Origin: Hydrangea macrophylla
Lineage: Eukaryota; Streptophyta; Magnoliopsida; Cornales; Hydrangeaceae
NCBI GenBank assembly: GCA_033977485.1
Contig: CM066991.1
Coordinates: 129,847,999-129,911,998 of the forward strand
Length of the DNA stretch: 64,000 nucleotides
Direction of reading: 5' to 3'
Shown: one piece after another, positions 35,454 to 47,143 of the stretch
Layout of the letters: every line of letters begins with the position of its first letter
Position numbering within the stretch: the stretch's first letter is position 1
Notes under the pieces: model-generated
Seen by the model: the letters and a program-made list of their open reading frames with translations, nothing else
Told to the model about the DNA's origin: nothing
Databases searched by the model: none
Position numbers and translations under genes: made by a program

Positions 35454-36932
35454 TTAATTCTCATTGTCAGGGAATGTAATTCTCTTCCTCGCACAATCCA
35501 GCTTCGCTTGATTCTGAGAGAGCCAATCCATGCCTAGGATTATGTCGAATTCCTTCATCGATAGGACAATCAGTCTTGCAGGGATTTCACGATCTCCTAA
35601 TCGTAAAGGACAATCCTTGCACACATGTCCTAACTTGACTGCGGCTCCCAATGGTGAGGTAGCCCTCAAAGTTTTCTCTAAACAATGAGGTAATATACCC
35701 AATCTCCAAATCGTATTAATAGATATGAATGAAAGAGCAGCACCCGAATCAAATAACACTTTAACATGCGAGTTAAACAGAGTCAAGGTACCTTCTACTG
35801 TTTGCTGATCAGGTTGAGCTTCTTCATCGTTTCCTTCTTCGTACACAGTCCCATCATATCCAGCGGCATCAGGGATAACAGCATTCACGCGAGTCTGACC
35901 TTGCTGACCATAAGTCACTTGCTTAGGGGCAGTACATAACTTGCTGATATGACCTGGTTCACCATAGTTGTAGCAGACTATTCTTTGCTGAGCAGCACAC
36001 CTCGGTGCCTTGCAATCTCGAGCCAGATGACCGGGGTTGCCACAATTGAAACATTTTCCAGCACTACTTCCTTCTCCTACTCGGGGTTGAGTCGGATAGG
36101 TGATAGCTTGGGTCCTCTTGCTCCCATCAAAATTCTTTTTTTGCCCTTGGGTACGATTCATTGGTGGTCTATTTCCAAAATTACCCCTCTGAGGCGGCCG
36201 AAATTCGAATTGCTTCCGATTCACTCGAGCATCTTCTTCCAGATCAGTGGTCAGGCCAACTAGTCCGTCGAAAGACTTATCTAGGTGACCGAGAGTCATG
36301 CGGCGAATTTGCAGTGTCAGCCCTTGGTTATACTTACGGATCCTCTTTTCCTTAGTATCAACTATATGAGGGGCAAATCGGGATAGTCTCTCGAACTGAG
36401 TGGTGTACTCTTGCACCGATTTAGTTCCCTGAGTCAAGTCCATGAATTCCTTCTCCCTCATGTGCCTTTCTGTAGGCGGAAAATACTTTCCCAGAAACCT
36501 TCCCTTAAATGCAATCCATGTCATTCTCGTCGCAGCTTCATTCTCGATAGTAGCTGTGACTGAATCCCACCAGTTTGCGGCAGCATCAGTCAATTGGAAA
36601 GTAGCTAACCTTCTCTTGTCCATCTCGTTGCATTGCACAGCTTCGAACCTACGGTCCATCTGTCTTAACCACTGTTCCGCTTTCCATGGTTCCGCGGTAC
36701 CCGCAAACTGCTCGGGCCTTAGCGCACGGAATCTCTCCAACAGCTTATCTCCAGTTTGTCGGTCTCGTCGGTTTTCATTCTGATTACTAACCCTTTCGAG
36801 ACATCTGACAAAAGCTTCAAACATTCCTGTGGGATCGGCAGCCTCAGGTGCTCCCTCAATTAAATTCCTGTTCCTCCTTAGTCCTCCAGCCATTCTATGC
36901 ATGATAGTGATAGTAGAATGAGGAGAATGCAT
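35454..36932 (-). pseudogene. Gag and protease reading frame of the chromovirus
   Basis: A 492-codon open frame. The likely true start is the second or third methionine ([10 protein letters not shown], near 36893). It contains a Retrotrans_gag capsid region ([34 protein letters not shown]), a zinc knuckle [14 protein letters not shown], and a second, degenerate knuckle [14 protein letters not shown] in which one cysteine is tyrosine. The aspartic protease follows, with [13 protein letters not shown] and later DIILGMDWL. The frame stops at TAA just before the reverse transcriptase, which continues in the same frame, so one stop separates them. Confidence 0.9.
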
Positions 36933-37289
36933 GAAGCAGAAATGTAAAGCAGTTTAAGCAGCGACAATATCAAAAAGGGTATTTCTATATATAACTTCTT
37001 GTCAAGTTGATACAAAAAGCATGTATAATCAGTCAATGCCTACCCTAGCTATATGGGTTAGGACGCATATGTCCATGCAAGAGTTAATGTTACAAAAATG
37101 GGGTCATTGCCCTATACTCGAATGCATGTAGATACAGTTGCAAAAGAGAATAGAGCTACTAGTCAAAAATAGTCAATATATACAAGGCGATATCTAAGAA
37201 ATCAATCGTCTCCGTAGGTGGCTATCAGAAGATTTAGCGAATAGCGAAATCGCTGAACAAGGAACGGGCCCACCAAATTGAAATCAGAG

Positions 37290-37806
37290 CTCTAAGAGGT
37301 CGACGAGGAAGCAGGCACTGGGACATCTGCCTCAACTGGCACCTCCTCAGGCAGAACTAGCTCAAGTGCTAACTCTTCCTCGAGCTCAGCGGCGAGGTCA
37401 TCTAGACCTATGCCATCCTCTCCTACAACATCCCCGGCAATAGGGATAACCATGATGTCGTCATCACCGTCATCCTCAACTATGGAAACCACAGGCTGGG
37501 CATCTCCAGCTGTGCTAGATGAGCGTGCACAACCTGGATCTCAAAGGGGAAATAGAGAGCATCACTATCAACTAGTCTCAGTAAGCTCTGAGCCTCCGCA
37601 AAATAGCGTATCTCAAGGCGAATACGCGTCAAATCAACTATCCCCACCACGTGAACCTGGTGCCAGAGATCTGATACTATAGTCGTCGTGGCTAGCTGCT
37701 CAATGGCGATATGATATAAATCGAGAAAAGCTGGGACTACTGCCCCGGGAGTCACTAAATGTCCTCCAAACCCATCTGGTACGTAGAGCGGCTGAGCTGG
37801 GTCCAT
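37290..37806 (-). pseudogene. Extra reading frame between the 5' LTR and gag
   Basis: Starting at ATG 37806, a frame beginning MDPAQPLYVPDGFGGHLV runs 108 codons to a TAG at 37480. An overlapping frame one base off carries on with VVSIVEDDGDDDIM and an acidic, valine/proline-rich tail to 37292. The smooth join suggests one ancestral frame of about 170 codons broken by an indel near 37495. I do not recognise a domain. It lies on the genomic RNA strand, ahead of gag. Confidence 0.55.
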
Positions 37807-37985
37807 ACCTGATAAAAAGGTACTAACTTAAATTAGGAAAGAGATAATCTTAGACGTTTGGGTTCTGAGTCTATCCTCCCTGTTGTATCATTGGGTGTGT
37901 AAAGCTTAAGCTAACAGATCGTGGAATCGGATCTAAACTGGTAAACCCTAACCTGGTTAAACTATCTTGAGATAAATAATAACCT

Positions 37986-37998
37986 GGCTCTGATACCA
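37986..37998 (-). other. Primer binding site (initiator tRNA-Met)
   Basis: On the minus strand it reads TGGTATCAGAGCC, the standard plant tRNA-iMet site. Eight bases separate it from the 5' LTR end at 38007. Confidence 0.9.
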
Positions 37999-40589
37999 CT
38001 AAATCCTGTTACGCCCCGACATAGCATAAATAAGGAAAGCGTTTAATTTCCTTTATGGACCCAGTTTGAAGGATCGATTCCGTCCCAAACGTAAACAACA
38101 AAAACATAATAATCAGAGCAGAGCATTCAAGGTTTACAAATATTTCTCCAACTTATTATATATTACGATACGGGGTCAACTAAGGCACAAGCCACCTTAA
38201 AATAAAACAATATCTATCGCCTATTACAGTCATCCTTATTACAAAACAGTTTATAGCTTAAAACATAGGATATTGATAACAGTTTTATCTTCCAAAGCAG
38301 CCATTCTCAGTTTGCATAATCATAGGGCCTAGCATAGTCATAACCTGAAAAGCCTGAACACGAATGTCCAGGGCGCATCGACGCCGTCAGCTTCAAGAAG
38401 CTGGTGAGTATTAAAAACATAGCTTTGAATGTAACACATACTCATTCACCATTTTCCAATTCCCATTTAATTCAACAAGTTTACACTAAAGTAAGAAGTT
38501 CATTTCTAGAAAATAACCACAATATCATTTGAAAGCTTTAATTCACATATATATGACCGTGTATGAAAACAATGCACCATCTCATCTTACCGACTCTTTT
38601 CTCTCAACAAACACAACAACCCACTATCTCACACCAGTATCTTTGTAATACTCCGATAGCCACACTTTAGCACAGGGGTGCCAGGGAATGTCCAGTTTGC
38701 CTCACACTTTGGTCAGGGGTACCAGGGAGTGTCCAATGCCTCACACTTTAGCACCTAATCTGCCTCGCAAATACCGGAGGTAACCTCACGCAGTATCCAG
38801 ACTCGGGGTACCAGGGAGTGTCTGTAGGCCACACTTTAGCACTACCATGGGTGCCAGGGAATGTCCAAGTTCAACATCACACACTTTAACGCTTCCATGG
38901 GCGTCAGAGAGTATCCAGTTTTGCCACCGTCGCATTACAAAGATACTCTCACCGCAATCTCAACACGTCACACTTTGGTACACAATTACTAGGGAGTGTC
39001 CACAACACAATCTCAACCACACACTCTTTTCTACACTGACCATTACTCTTTTCCACGCTGTCCAATATTTACACTCACATTGCATGTACAATTGACTCCA
39101 CATGTATGTCATGACACTTAAACAAAAGTAAAAATGCTGAATTATAGGAACAATGTAGGTGCGGGGATTGTTAAGTCGTAATATATTATTTCAATTGTCC
39201 AAACATAACCAAATAGGTTTCTGTTTTAGTAAATTTCCCAAACAGAGCTTTATCAGTGTAATAACCTGCATTTCCATTTAATTTTAAAATACATTTTCAT
39301 ATTTAATTTGTAATTGCATTGTCATATTTAATTTTATGTAATGTGGACTGCTTCATTTAATTACATTTCTCATGTTCTAATTATTATCCCTTGTGTTATT
39401 TCATATTAAAATTCTGTTTGGAGTTAAACTGTAATTTTATAAAATTGAACAACACCTGTGTTAGATTTCAAATCTGTATTTCAAAACGGTGGAAATGCTT
39501 TCTTTTAATTCAAGCTGTATTTTTATGAAACCGGAAAATCAATTCTTACGTTAAAATGAATTTTCTGTATTTTTGTGGTGACCACCGCGCCCCGAAAATA
39601 CCAGTTTATGTTCAAAACTGTCCATATTGTGTTTAACTTCCACAGATTTTGGAAGTGACCGATTTGGACATTTGCTTTATTTCCAATTATGGCAAGTGAT
39701 GATTGCCTTGTGCCTTGTTTGGGAACATACAACTTATATGTACAAATGTTGTGCCATAAGCTAAGTTGCCAAACAACTTTGCTTTGACCCCTATGAACCT
39801 ATTTGACCCCTACTCTAATTCACAGCAATTCTATACATCCATATACGTATCTATATCTGTGTATATTAGTAATTAGTTAATTACGAACTTAACTCAATTT
39901 GTAGAGTATTTGTTAAGATGCTTGGAGCCCAAGTCCTTCAATTGGTTCTCTATTTATATGTACACTGCATACACACAATCTGCACAATTTCAATTTAGTA
40001 TTGCAGAGAGAGTGAGAGAGATTCACAGTGAGTCCTTCAAATTTTAGAGAGAGAGGAGCTCAATCACCATAGCTAGAGCTTAAGTGGATTTCTTAATTGG
40101 CCTTTCTTTCTCAACTAAATCTCTAAGGCTTCAATCAGTGAGTATTACTAACTCACTAAGAATGTAATTACATGTCTATTTACTGTGTGTTTGTTCAATT
40201 TTGTAATACACCATTGTTGATCCTACGTATGAAAATTCATAGCTTGAAATCAAGATTTTCAAACCTTAATCTAAATTCGTTTTTAGAGATGAATATGGTA
40301 GATTACACATCCTACATGCCATGTTTGAAGTTATAGAGCCTAATTTATTCATATGAGAAAGTATATTGAAAATGAAGTTTTGACATGTTTTAGTTTTTCA
40401 TAAAATTGGAGAGCTATGGATCAAATGGTGTTAAATTAATCTTAGATTCTTAATCCTTGTTTAAAAAGGAAGAGATCCATATATAAAAGGACATATATAC
40501 TTACAAAATTGAAATGGGTCAAAAAGACCCCTGTTTCACTGAACCAGAGCAGTTTCTGCGGAGAAGATGAAGCCTCAGCTTCATCTCGC

Positions 40590-40875
40590 GCCACGATCGC
40601 GCGCGCGAGAATCGCGCGAGCGGCCCGCGCGAGCGAGCCTTCGCGCGAGCGGCCCCCGCGCGCGAGGTATGCGTCTCCAGGCAGACAGAAGAGTTTATAT
40701 ATATATATTGGAAATTAGGCTAGTCGCGCGAGCGAGGGTCGCGCGAGAACCCTATCGCGCGACCTTGCTTTCCTCAGGCAGACAGAAAAGTTTATTAATA
40801 AAAGAAAAATGGGCTTATCGCGCGAGCGGCCCGCGCGAGCGACCTTTCGCGCGAGCGGCCCGCGCGCGCGAGGTA
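40590..40875. repeat. CG-rich word cluster (CGCGCGAG type)
   Basis: Many copies of CGCGCGAG, GCGCGAGCGGCC and complements occur in two blocks around an AT-rich spacer with ATATATATATAT. The same cluster occurs in the host LTRs at 30803-31075 and 42300-42550. Several copies extend to longer palindromes such as CTCGCGCGAG. Confidence 0.9.
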
Positions 40876-41176
40876 TTGCAGTTTCTGTTTTTGTCGGTTT
40901 TTCTGTTAAGGGACTGTTTGGATGAAATTTATATACTGTTGAGGTTCTGTTTGGGATATTTAGTTAATCAGAACTCTATTTTGTTATGTTTGAATGATTA
41001 AAACACTGTAGTATGACTCATTGATCCCCGTACGCGTGTTGTTCCTTTAATTCAGCATTTTTGGTTTTCATTTAAGTGCATACCATTCATGTGGGTCAGT
41101 GGTACATGCATATGGGTGTCAGTCTGTGTGGAAAAGAGTAATGGTAGTGTGGAAAGAGTATGAGTTTGTGTTTGTG

Positions 41177-41260
41177 GTCGTGGTTGTGGTTGAGTATGAG
41201 TTTGTGGTTGTGGTCGTGGTTGTGGTTGTGGTTGTGGTTGTGGTTGTGGTTGCGATTGTG
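41177..41260. repeat. GTGGTT hexamer run
   Basis: About ten copies of TGTGGT/GTGGTT with a few GTCGTG variants lie in the inverted solo LTR. The run is absent from the host LTRs at the equivalent place. Confidence 0.85.
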
Positions 41261-42972
41261 GAAGAGGGTATCTTTGAAATGCGACGGTGGCAAACAAGGA
41301 CACTCCCTGACGCCCATGGAAGCGTTAAAGTGTGTGAAGCCGAACTCGGACATTCCCTGGCACCCGTGGTAGTGCTAAAGTGTGGCCTACGGACACTCCC
41401 TGATAACTCAAGTCTGGATACTGTGTGAGGGGTCGCCCCGGTATTTGCATGGCGGTTAGGGTATTCAAAGTGTGAGGCATTGGACACTCCCTGGTACCCC
41501 GGACCAAAGTGTGAGGCAAACTGGACACTCCCTGGCGCCCCGTTGCTAAAGTGTGGCTATCGTAGTATTTCAAAGAGACCAGGAGTAGGATAGTGGGTTG
41601 TTGTGGCTGTCGAGAGAAAAGAGTCGGCAAGATGAGTGTGGTGCATTGTTCTCATACACGGTCCCATCAGTGTAAATTTACCCTCTTTAAATAATGTTGT
41701 GAATGTTTTCTAAATGAGCTTCTTACTTCAATTATAAACTTGTGGATTTAAATGGGAAATGGAAAAAAGGTAAATGGGTATGCTTTACATTCAAAGTCAT
41801 GTTTTTAATACTCACCAGCTTCTTGAAGCTGACGACGTTGATGCGTCCTGGACATTCGTGTTCAGGCTTTTCAGGTTATAACCAGGAGGAATCGTACGAC
41901 TATGCTAATTGAGAATGGCTGCTTCTGGAATAAAGGAACTGTTTATTTACTATGAGTTTTAAGTTTAAACTGTTTTGTTTTATAAGGATGACTGTAACAG
42001 ACACTAAGTTATTGTTTTGTTTTCAAGGCGGTCTGTGCCTTAGTGACCCCGGTTTATAAGATGTAATAAGATAGAAATTTTTTTTTGTAAGCCTTGATTG
42101 CTCTGCTCTGATTATTATTGTTTATTATTGTTCGACGTTTGGGACGGAATCGATCCTTCAAACTGTCGCGACCTACGGGTCCATAAAGGAAATTAAACGC
42201 TTTCCTTATTTATGCTACGTCGGGGCGTGACAATCAGTCCATGAAATATCACTCAAAAAGTTCCTTAACATAAAATAAGCAAAATTTAGAAACTGTCAGA
42301 AGTCGCGCGCGCGAATGTCGCTCGCGCGACATGCCCAATTTTCGTTTTCTTATTAAATCCTTTTCTGTTTGCCTGAGTTCACGGAGATCGCGCGATTCGC
42401 TCGCGCGACATGCCCAATTTTTATTTTTCTTATTGAGAACTTTTCTATCTGCCTGAAACCACACAACTCGCGCGCGCGGGCCGCTCGCGCGAGGGGTCAC
42501 TCGGGCGGTCCGCTAGCGCGACCTCGCTCACGCGATCGCGCGCGCGAGTTTCAGCAGTGACTTCGTCTTCCTCGCTGGTTTTCCCCTGTTTCAGTTTTAT
42601 GGGGTCTTTTTGACCCATTTTGTAATTCGGATTAAAACATGGCATGTAATATATGGATTTCTTCGTTTTTCGACGAGAATTATGAATCTACGATCAATTT
42701 AAAATGAATCCAAACGTAGATTGATAATTTTACAAAAAACTAAAAGATGTCAAAATTTGATTTCTTACATACTTTTTCTTATGAACAAATTAAGTTCTAA
42801 AACTTTAAACATAGCATCCATGATGTATAATCTATCATTTTTATCTTTAAAAACTTATTTTGGTTACGATTGAAAAACTTCACGTTTTCAAGTTTTGAAT
42901 ACCAACGTAAGAACATCCATGGTGATTACAAATTATTAATACACAGTAGCAAATAAGGAGTGAATTACATTC

Positions 42973-44966
42973 TATAACACCCACATTCGTGTTATTGCAT
43001 TTGCATTACATTGTCATACATGATAATGTGATATGGCGTGTCTTATGACACTTGGTTGAGTGAGTTTTGACTCACGAGTTGATTTGGGTGTCTGTATTAG
43101 AGAACCCTTTGAAACTGTTGTGATTGAGGATTTATTGTGGTGACGTCGCTCCGAGTATGAGACGGTCACTGTGGAACACTTTAAATGTTTATCTGAAAAT
43201 AAATGTTTATCTGTGTATTGCAATATCTGTATTATTTTCTGTTTTAGAATTTATTTCTGTTGTTAGTTCTAGTATCCTGGTGAGAACGAATGAACACGCT
43301 ATTAATTTGGTAGGCTAATTAGCAACTTCGGAAACGTCATGTAGAAATTCGTGTTTTAGCGACCAAACGAAACTTAGTCGAAAACTTTTATAATTTTGAA
43401 GTTTCACTTATAAAGCTATGAATTAGCTGTGTAGAAAGTTTCAGAGGCTGATTAGGAGTTTGGAAAACTCGTGGGGAGGTAAACGTAATTCCCCGAGAAT
43501 GTTGCCTATATATAGATAGAGATGAACTTAGATTTTTTTCATAAGTTCTTGACCTAATTTCAAAAGGAGGCCAAAAGGGGGCTTGAGGGAGATTTAGTTG
43601 CTTCAAGCTTTGCGACCCCAAATGACGACCTTCTGTCAGTCTGTTTTCTCCCATATTTCATATTCGAGCTCCTCGAGGTAAGAGCTTCGTTTTGATACCT
43701 AATAGGGCCTGTTTGGCTAAGTTTTCCGAAAAGTTATTTTCTAGAATTTTTCATAAAAATTGATAAATGGAATTCTGATCCATAGGAATTGTACTAGACG
43801 GACTTCTGCACGATCTTTGTGCACGGGTTTTCTTCAGATTGTATTATAGGAGCGTTATTTGGAGGTGAGTGATTCAACTATGTTTTGGAATGATTTCTTG
43901 GGTGTATTCATGTTATGTTTGAATAGCATGTATTTAAATTCTTAGAGATATATTGTGTAGTTCATATTGGGCAATTATATTGATAAGTAGGCTCAATAGC
44001 ACGGTGATATGTTTTGATTACCGCGAGTATGGTGATAGGTATTTGAGCATGTTAAGTTGCTTATTTGGGTCAGAAGGAGCACGTGGTCACCGTGCCATTT
44101 TGTGGAGCCGATATAGGCATTAAGGTCGCACGATTGAAGAGAAGAATCGTGGGTCTTACCCTTTCGCGTGGACTTATTGGCGAGGAGTCGCGGATTGGGA
44201 GTATGGACGGGCACGTGAGTCTCCGGCGACTAGTATGAAATGTAGAGATGTGAATGCGGACATGTTTATCATTCATGTACATATGTTGTTTTATTCACTA
44301 AGCTTTAGCTTAAACAAATCGAAATATGTGTGGTTATTCAAATAACCATTGCAGGTATTAATGCTGGCGAGGAATCAGAGAAGTGAGTACGTGGGTTGGG
44401 AGTTCGCTTGTGAGGCAACTTGAATGTAAATCTTGTAGTTTTGGGATCCTGGAAATGATGTAATAAGAATTTGGTTGTTTTAACCCATGTTTAACTTAGT
44501 ATGTTAGAATGGATATAAAACGTTGTAATAGACTATAACATGTTGTAATTATGTTTGGTAATGCTTTAATACAATTAAGATTACTTTGGAGAGATTTTGG
44601 AAGTGTGTGTGTTTGATCCTTGGTTGAAGTTAGAAAGCTTTTAAACTTGAAATTCTGCAGATTGGGCTGCTGCCAGGGGAGCAGTCGACTGAACCCCTGT
44701 GTCTGTTAGCTACTGCTTCTTATATAGCAAAAGCAGTCGACTGAACCCCTTCCAGCAGTCGACTGGACCCCCCCAGTCTCAGTCGACTGGAATTGCTATT
44801 AAATCCCTGCCTACTTCCGTCGACTGAGCCTCTGGTTTTAAAGATGTGTTTTGTTTTTCCGCTGCGTGTGTTCTTCAAACCTAATTTTGGAAACGTTAAT
44901 GAATTGGTTAGCCTCGGTGGCGTGCCACGGGCTCCGGTTCCACTATTGTGGGACCGGGCTGTGACA
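42973..44966 (+). mobile_element. Second solo LTR (1994 bp) in the 5' LTR
   Basis: It begins TATAACACCCAC (the canonical TG mutated to TA) and ends GGGCTGTGACA. CATTC flanks it exactly (42968-42972 and 44967-44971). It is the complete version of the family whose fragments lie at 10737-13098 and 15536-17164. A CAGTCGACTG word cluster lies at 44682-44826. It has no coding capacity. Confidence 0.9.
44682..44826. repeat. Cluster of CAGTCGACTG palindromes
   Basis: Exact copies lie at 44682-44691, 44734-44743, 44756-44765 and 44780-44789, with a variant at 44818-44826. Most are followed by GAACCCC or GGACCC. Confidence 0.95.
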
Positions 44967-45896
44967 CATTCTGAGTGAGTTAGAAATACTCACTGAGATT
45001 AGAAGAGTAGAGATTGTTGAAAAAGAATAGAAATATAAGAAACCCAATTGAAGCTTCAAGCTATGGATGATCAAGCTTCTACTCTCTATCAATTTCTGAA
45101 ATTAAACTCTCAAACTCTTTCTCTTTTCTCTCTGGGATTTCAGTGTATGAAGATGGTGAGAGTGTATGAATGAGAGTGTATGTGGTGTATACATATAGGA
45201 GAAAAGCCAAACTTGGCCACCAAGTCCATTCTTCAACACTCAACAATTCAATTTCTTTCCTTAATTTCTAAATGAACCACCAATTCACAGATGTGTGTGT
45301 GTGTGTGTGTGTGTGTTGATATACATACATATACACATCTCTACAGATATGTTAGGGTCAATTATAGACATATAGGGGTCAAAGTTGAAGTGTTTGGGAA
45401 TTCAAGCTTATGGCACAACATCAACACACTCAAGGCTAGTCTATCCAAACAAGGCTTTAACAATGATTAGTTTCCATAATTAGAAATAAAGCAAATGTCA
45501 AATCTTGCTTTACATCACTTCCAAAATCTGTGGAAGTTTAACGCGGTGCGGACAGTTTTGAACATAAACTGGTATTTTCGCGGCACGGTGTTCACCACAA
45601 AAATACATAAAATTCATTTCAACATCAGAAATAGTTTTCCAGTCTTATAAAAATACTATTTGAGTCAACAGAAATTATTTCCACCGTTTTGAAATACAGT
45701 TTTGAAATTCGATAAAGGTTTTTCTTAAATTCATAAAATTGCAGTTGAACCCCCAAAAATAATTTTATTATGAAATAAGACCAACCACAAAATTACACAG
45801 GGAAATTAATAAAAGCAGATATTTACAAGTTTTGAATTTAAATATGACAAATGCATTCACAAATAATTAAATGAAAATGCAGGTTAATACATTCTT

Positions 45897-46110
45897 AATT
45901 TAAAATTTTGTTCCATAACTATAAATGATTGTTTCATAATCATACATATATATTTGTTTCAGAATCTAAGGGAATCTACAATTTTTGGAACCAACGTTTA
46001 TGGTCAGAGAATAACTTATGATGATGAAGAAATATTAAACCGTGACTTTGAAGACATGGAACAAATATTGAAGACCAAGGAACAATAATCCGTGGTCAAA
46101 GAACAAACAT
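45897..46110. repeat. Right remainder of the ~155-bp array
   Basis: It resumes with TAATTTAAAATTTTGTTCC exactly where the array was cut at 29536. It carries one unit and fading copies (GGAACAAATATTG, AAGAACAAACATG). I found no copy of the GAGTAATG terminus at its right end. Confidence 0.8.
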
Positions 46111-46676
46111 GTTGTGCAATACATGACCAACCTGTGATAACCGATTGCCCCCCCATTTAATGCATGTCATAAAGCCTTAAATGCACATCATCTTTTGACT
46201 TCTATTACACTTATCATTCAATCAATGATTGACAAGTGTCTTGATGGTATGTTGTATATACAAATTGGGTACCCAAGTGATCTCCCTTGATGAAGGTGGT
46301 GTGGCACCCATCTATAGGTATATAGTAGTAGTAATATACATACCACTCCTGCTAAATGTGAGAACTTTAATTCGAGAAATTATTCTGTGTATCCGTCACA
46401 CAACTTTATCACGTGTGATTATTTAATTTAAATCATACATATATGACCCCTATTTTCAGGAGATCATGACAAGTGATTAGTAATATTTAAACTAATAAAT
46501 CGTCAGTCGCTTGTCATGCTCCCTTAAAAATAAGAATTATGTGTACGGTCAAGATTGAATGATCACATATAATAACGTGATGTGACAAATACACTGAATA
46601 ATTCCTCAAAATGAAGTTCGCGGTTTACAAGTGATGCAGGAGTTCGCAGGAGAAACGGTATGATATATGTCTAATA
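46111..46676. other. Intergenic sequence, no gene seen
   Basis: AT-rich, with a (TA)-rich patch near 46320. No domain, RNA gene or clear repeat was recognised. Confidence 0.4.
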
Positions 46677-47047
46677 TCTATATACAATAAATAATAATGT
46701 AGGTGTCACGTGACAATGACATTATTACATAATATGTATATGGATATATAATTATACATGTATATAGATTTAAAATAAAATAATATTCAAAAAGTAAAAA
46801 TATAAAATAAATACCTCTTAGGCTCCTACAATTGTACTGAAACTTCTCTCACACTCACTGTAATTGCCTTTCTCTCACCATATATCCTATTTTGTCATGT
46901 TTTTTTAACTCTTTTTTGTAACTCTTTTTTTTTAAAAAAAATTTGTTTTTAATTTTTTAAATTTTTTTACAGACTTCATGGATAAAATATACATAGATTG
47001 AAAAAAAAAAATTAAATGCTACCGTGCATAGCACGAGCAAGCGCTAG
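46677..47047 (+). mobile_element. Short Helitron-like element
   Basis: The 3' end shows the Helitron signature: a stem CGTGC-ATA-GCACG at 47023-47035, then AGCAAGCG and CTAG, with T as the next base. The proposed 5' end is TCTATATACAATAAATAATA at 46677, preceded by A, so it sits between A and T as Helitrons do. It has no coding capacity. The 3' end is convincing; the 5' end is a best guess. Confidence 0.6.
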
Positions 47048-47065
47048 TATACATATATATGGGTA

Positions 47066-47120
47066 GACTCTTAAGTGAACATATTCAATAAACATGTTTA
47101 ACTTTGTTCACTTAAGAGCC
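47066..47120. mobile_element. Small MITE, short relative of 22241-22385
   Basis: GACTCTTAAGTGAACAT pairs with GTTCACTTAAGAGCC around a 20-base centre. The arms match the outer arms of the element at 22241. A (TA)n run follows at 47121-47143. Confidence 0.65.
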
Positions 47121-47143
47121 TATATATATATATATATATATAC

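Larger units (their letters stand above)
39257..42232 (+). mobile_element. Solo LTR of the same family, inverted, in the 5' LTR
   Basis: It runs from TGTAATAACCTGC to GGGGCGTGACA, 2976 bp, in the opposite orientation to the host LTR, with ATCAG on both sides (39252-39256 and 42233-42237). It has the same parts in reverse: CG-rich words (40590-40875), a GTGGTT-rich run (41177-41260) and GGACACTCCCTGG...AAAGTGTG repeats (41290-41575). It differs from the host LTRs more than they differ from each other, so it belongs to another subfamily. Frames at 40567-41001 and 41096-41487 are repeat artefacts. Confidence 0.9.
29537..45891 (-). mobile_element. Ty3/gypsy chromovirus with two nested solo LTRs
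   Basis: The outer limits are the LTR ends TGTCACGCCCC (29537) and GGTTAATACA (45891). TTCTT flanks both sides (29532-29536 and 45892-45896), and the surrounding array reads on across the site. It is transcribed on the minus strand: 5' LTR at right (38007-45891 with two insertions), PBS at 37986-37998, extra frame, gag-protease, reverse transcriptase, RNase H, integrase, chromodomain-like end, PPT at 32416-32428, 3' LTR at left. Without the insertions it is about 11.4 kb. Domain order (integrase last, then a chromodomain-like tail) makes it a chromovirus, probably Tekay/Del-like. The coding region is dead, although the two LTRs are still very similar. Confidence 0.9.
38007..45891 (-). repeat. 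5' LTR of the chromovirus, in three pieces
   Basis: The pieces 38007-39256, 42238-42972 and 44972-45891 are collinear with the left LTR (29537-32415) and total about 2.9 kb. The gaps are the two solo LTRs, each with an exact 5-bp duplication. Confidence 0.9.

Noticed and set aside
40567..41001. 144-codon arginine/alanine-rich frame
   Set aside because: It lies in the CGCGCGAG word cluster of a solo LTR; the amino-acid pattern is a direct product of the repeat.
41096..41487. Frames rich in H-N, P-Q or T on the minus strand and V/W on the plus strand
   Set aside because: All arise from the GTGGTT hexamer run in the LTR; several frames of both strands are open at once, as expected of a simple repeat.
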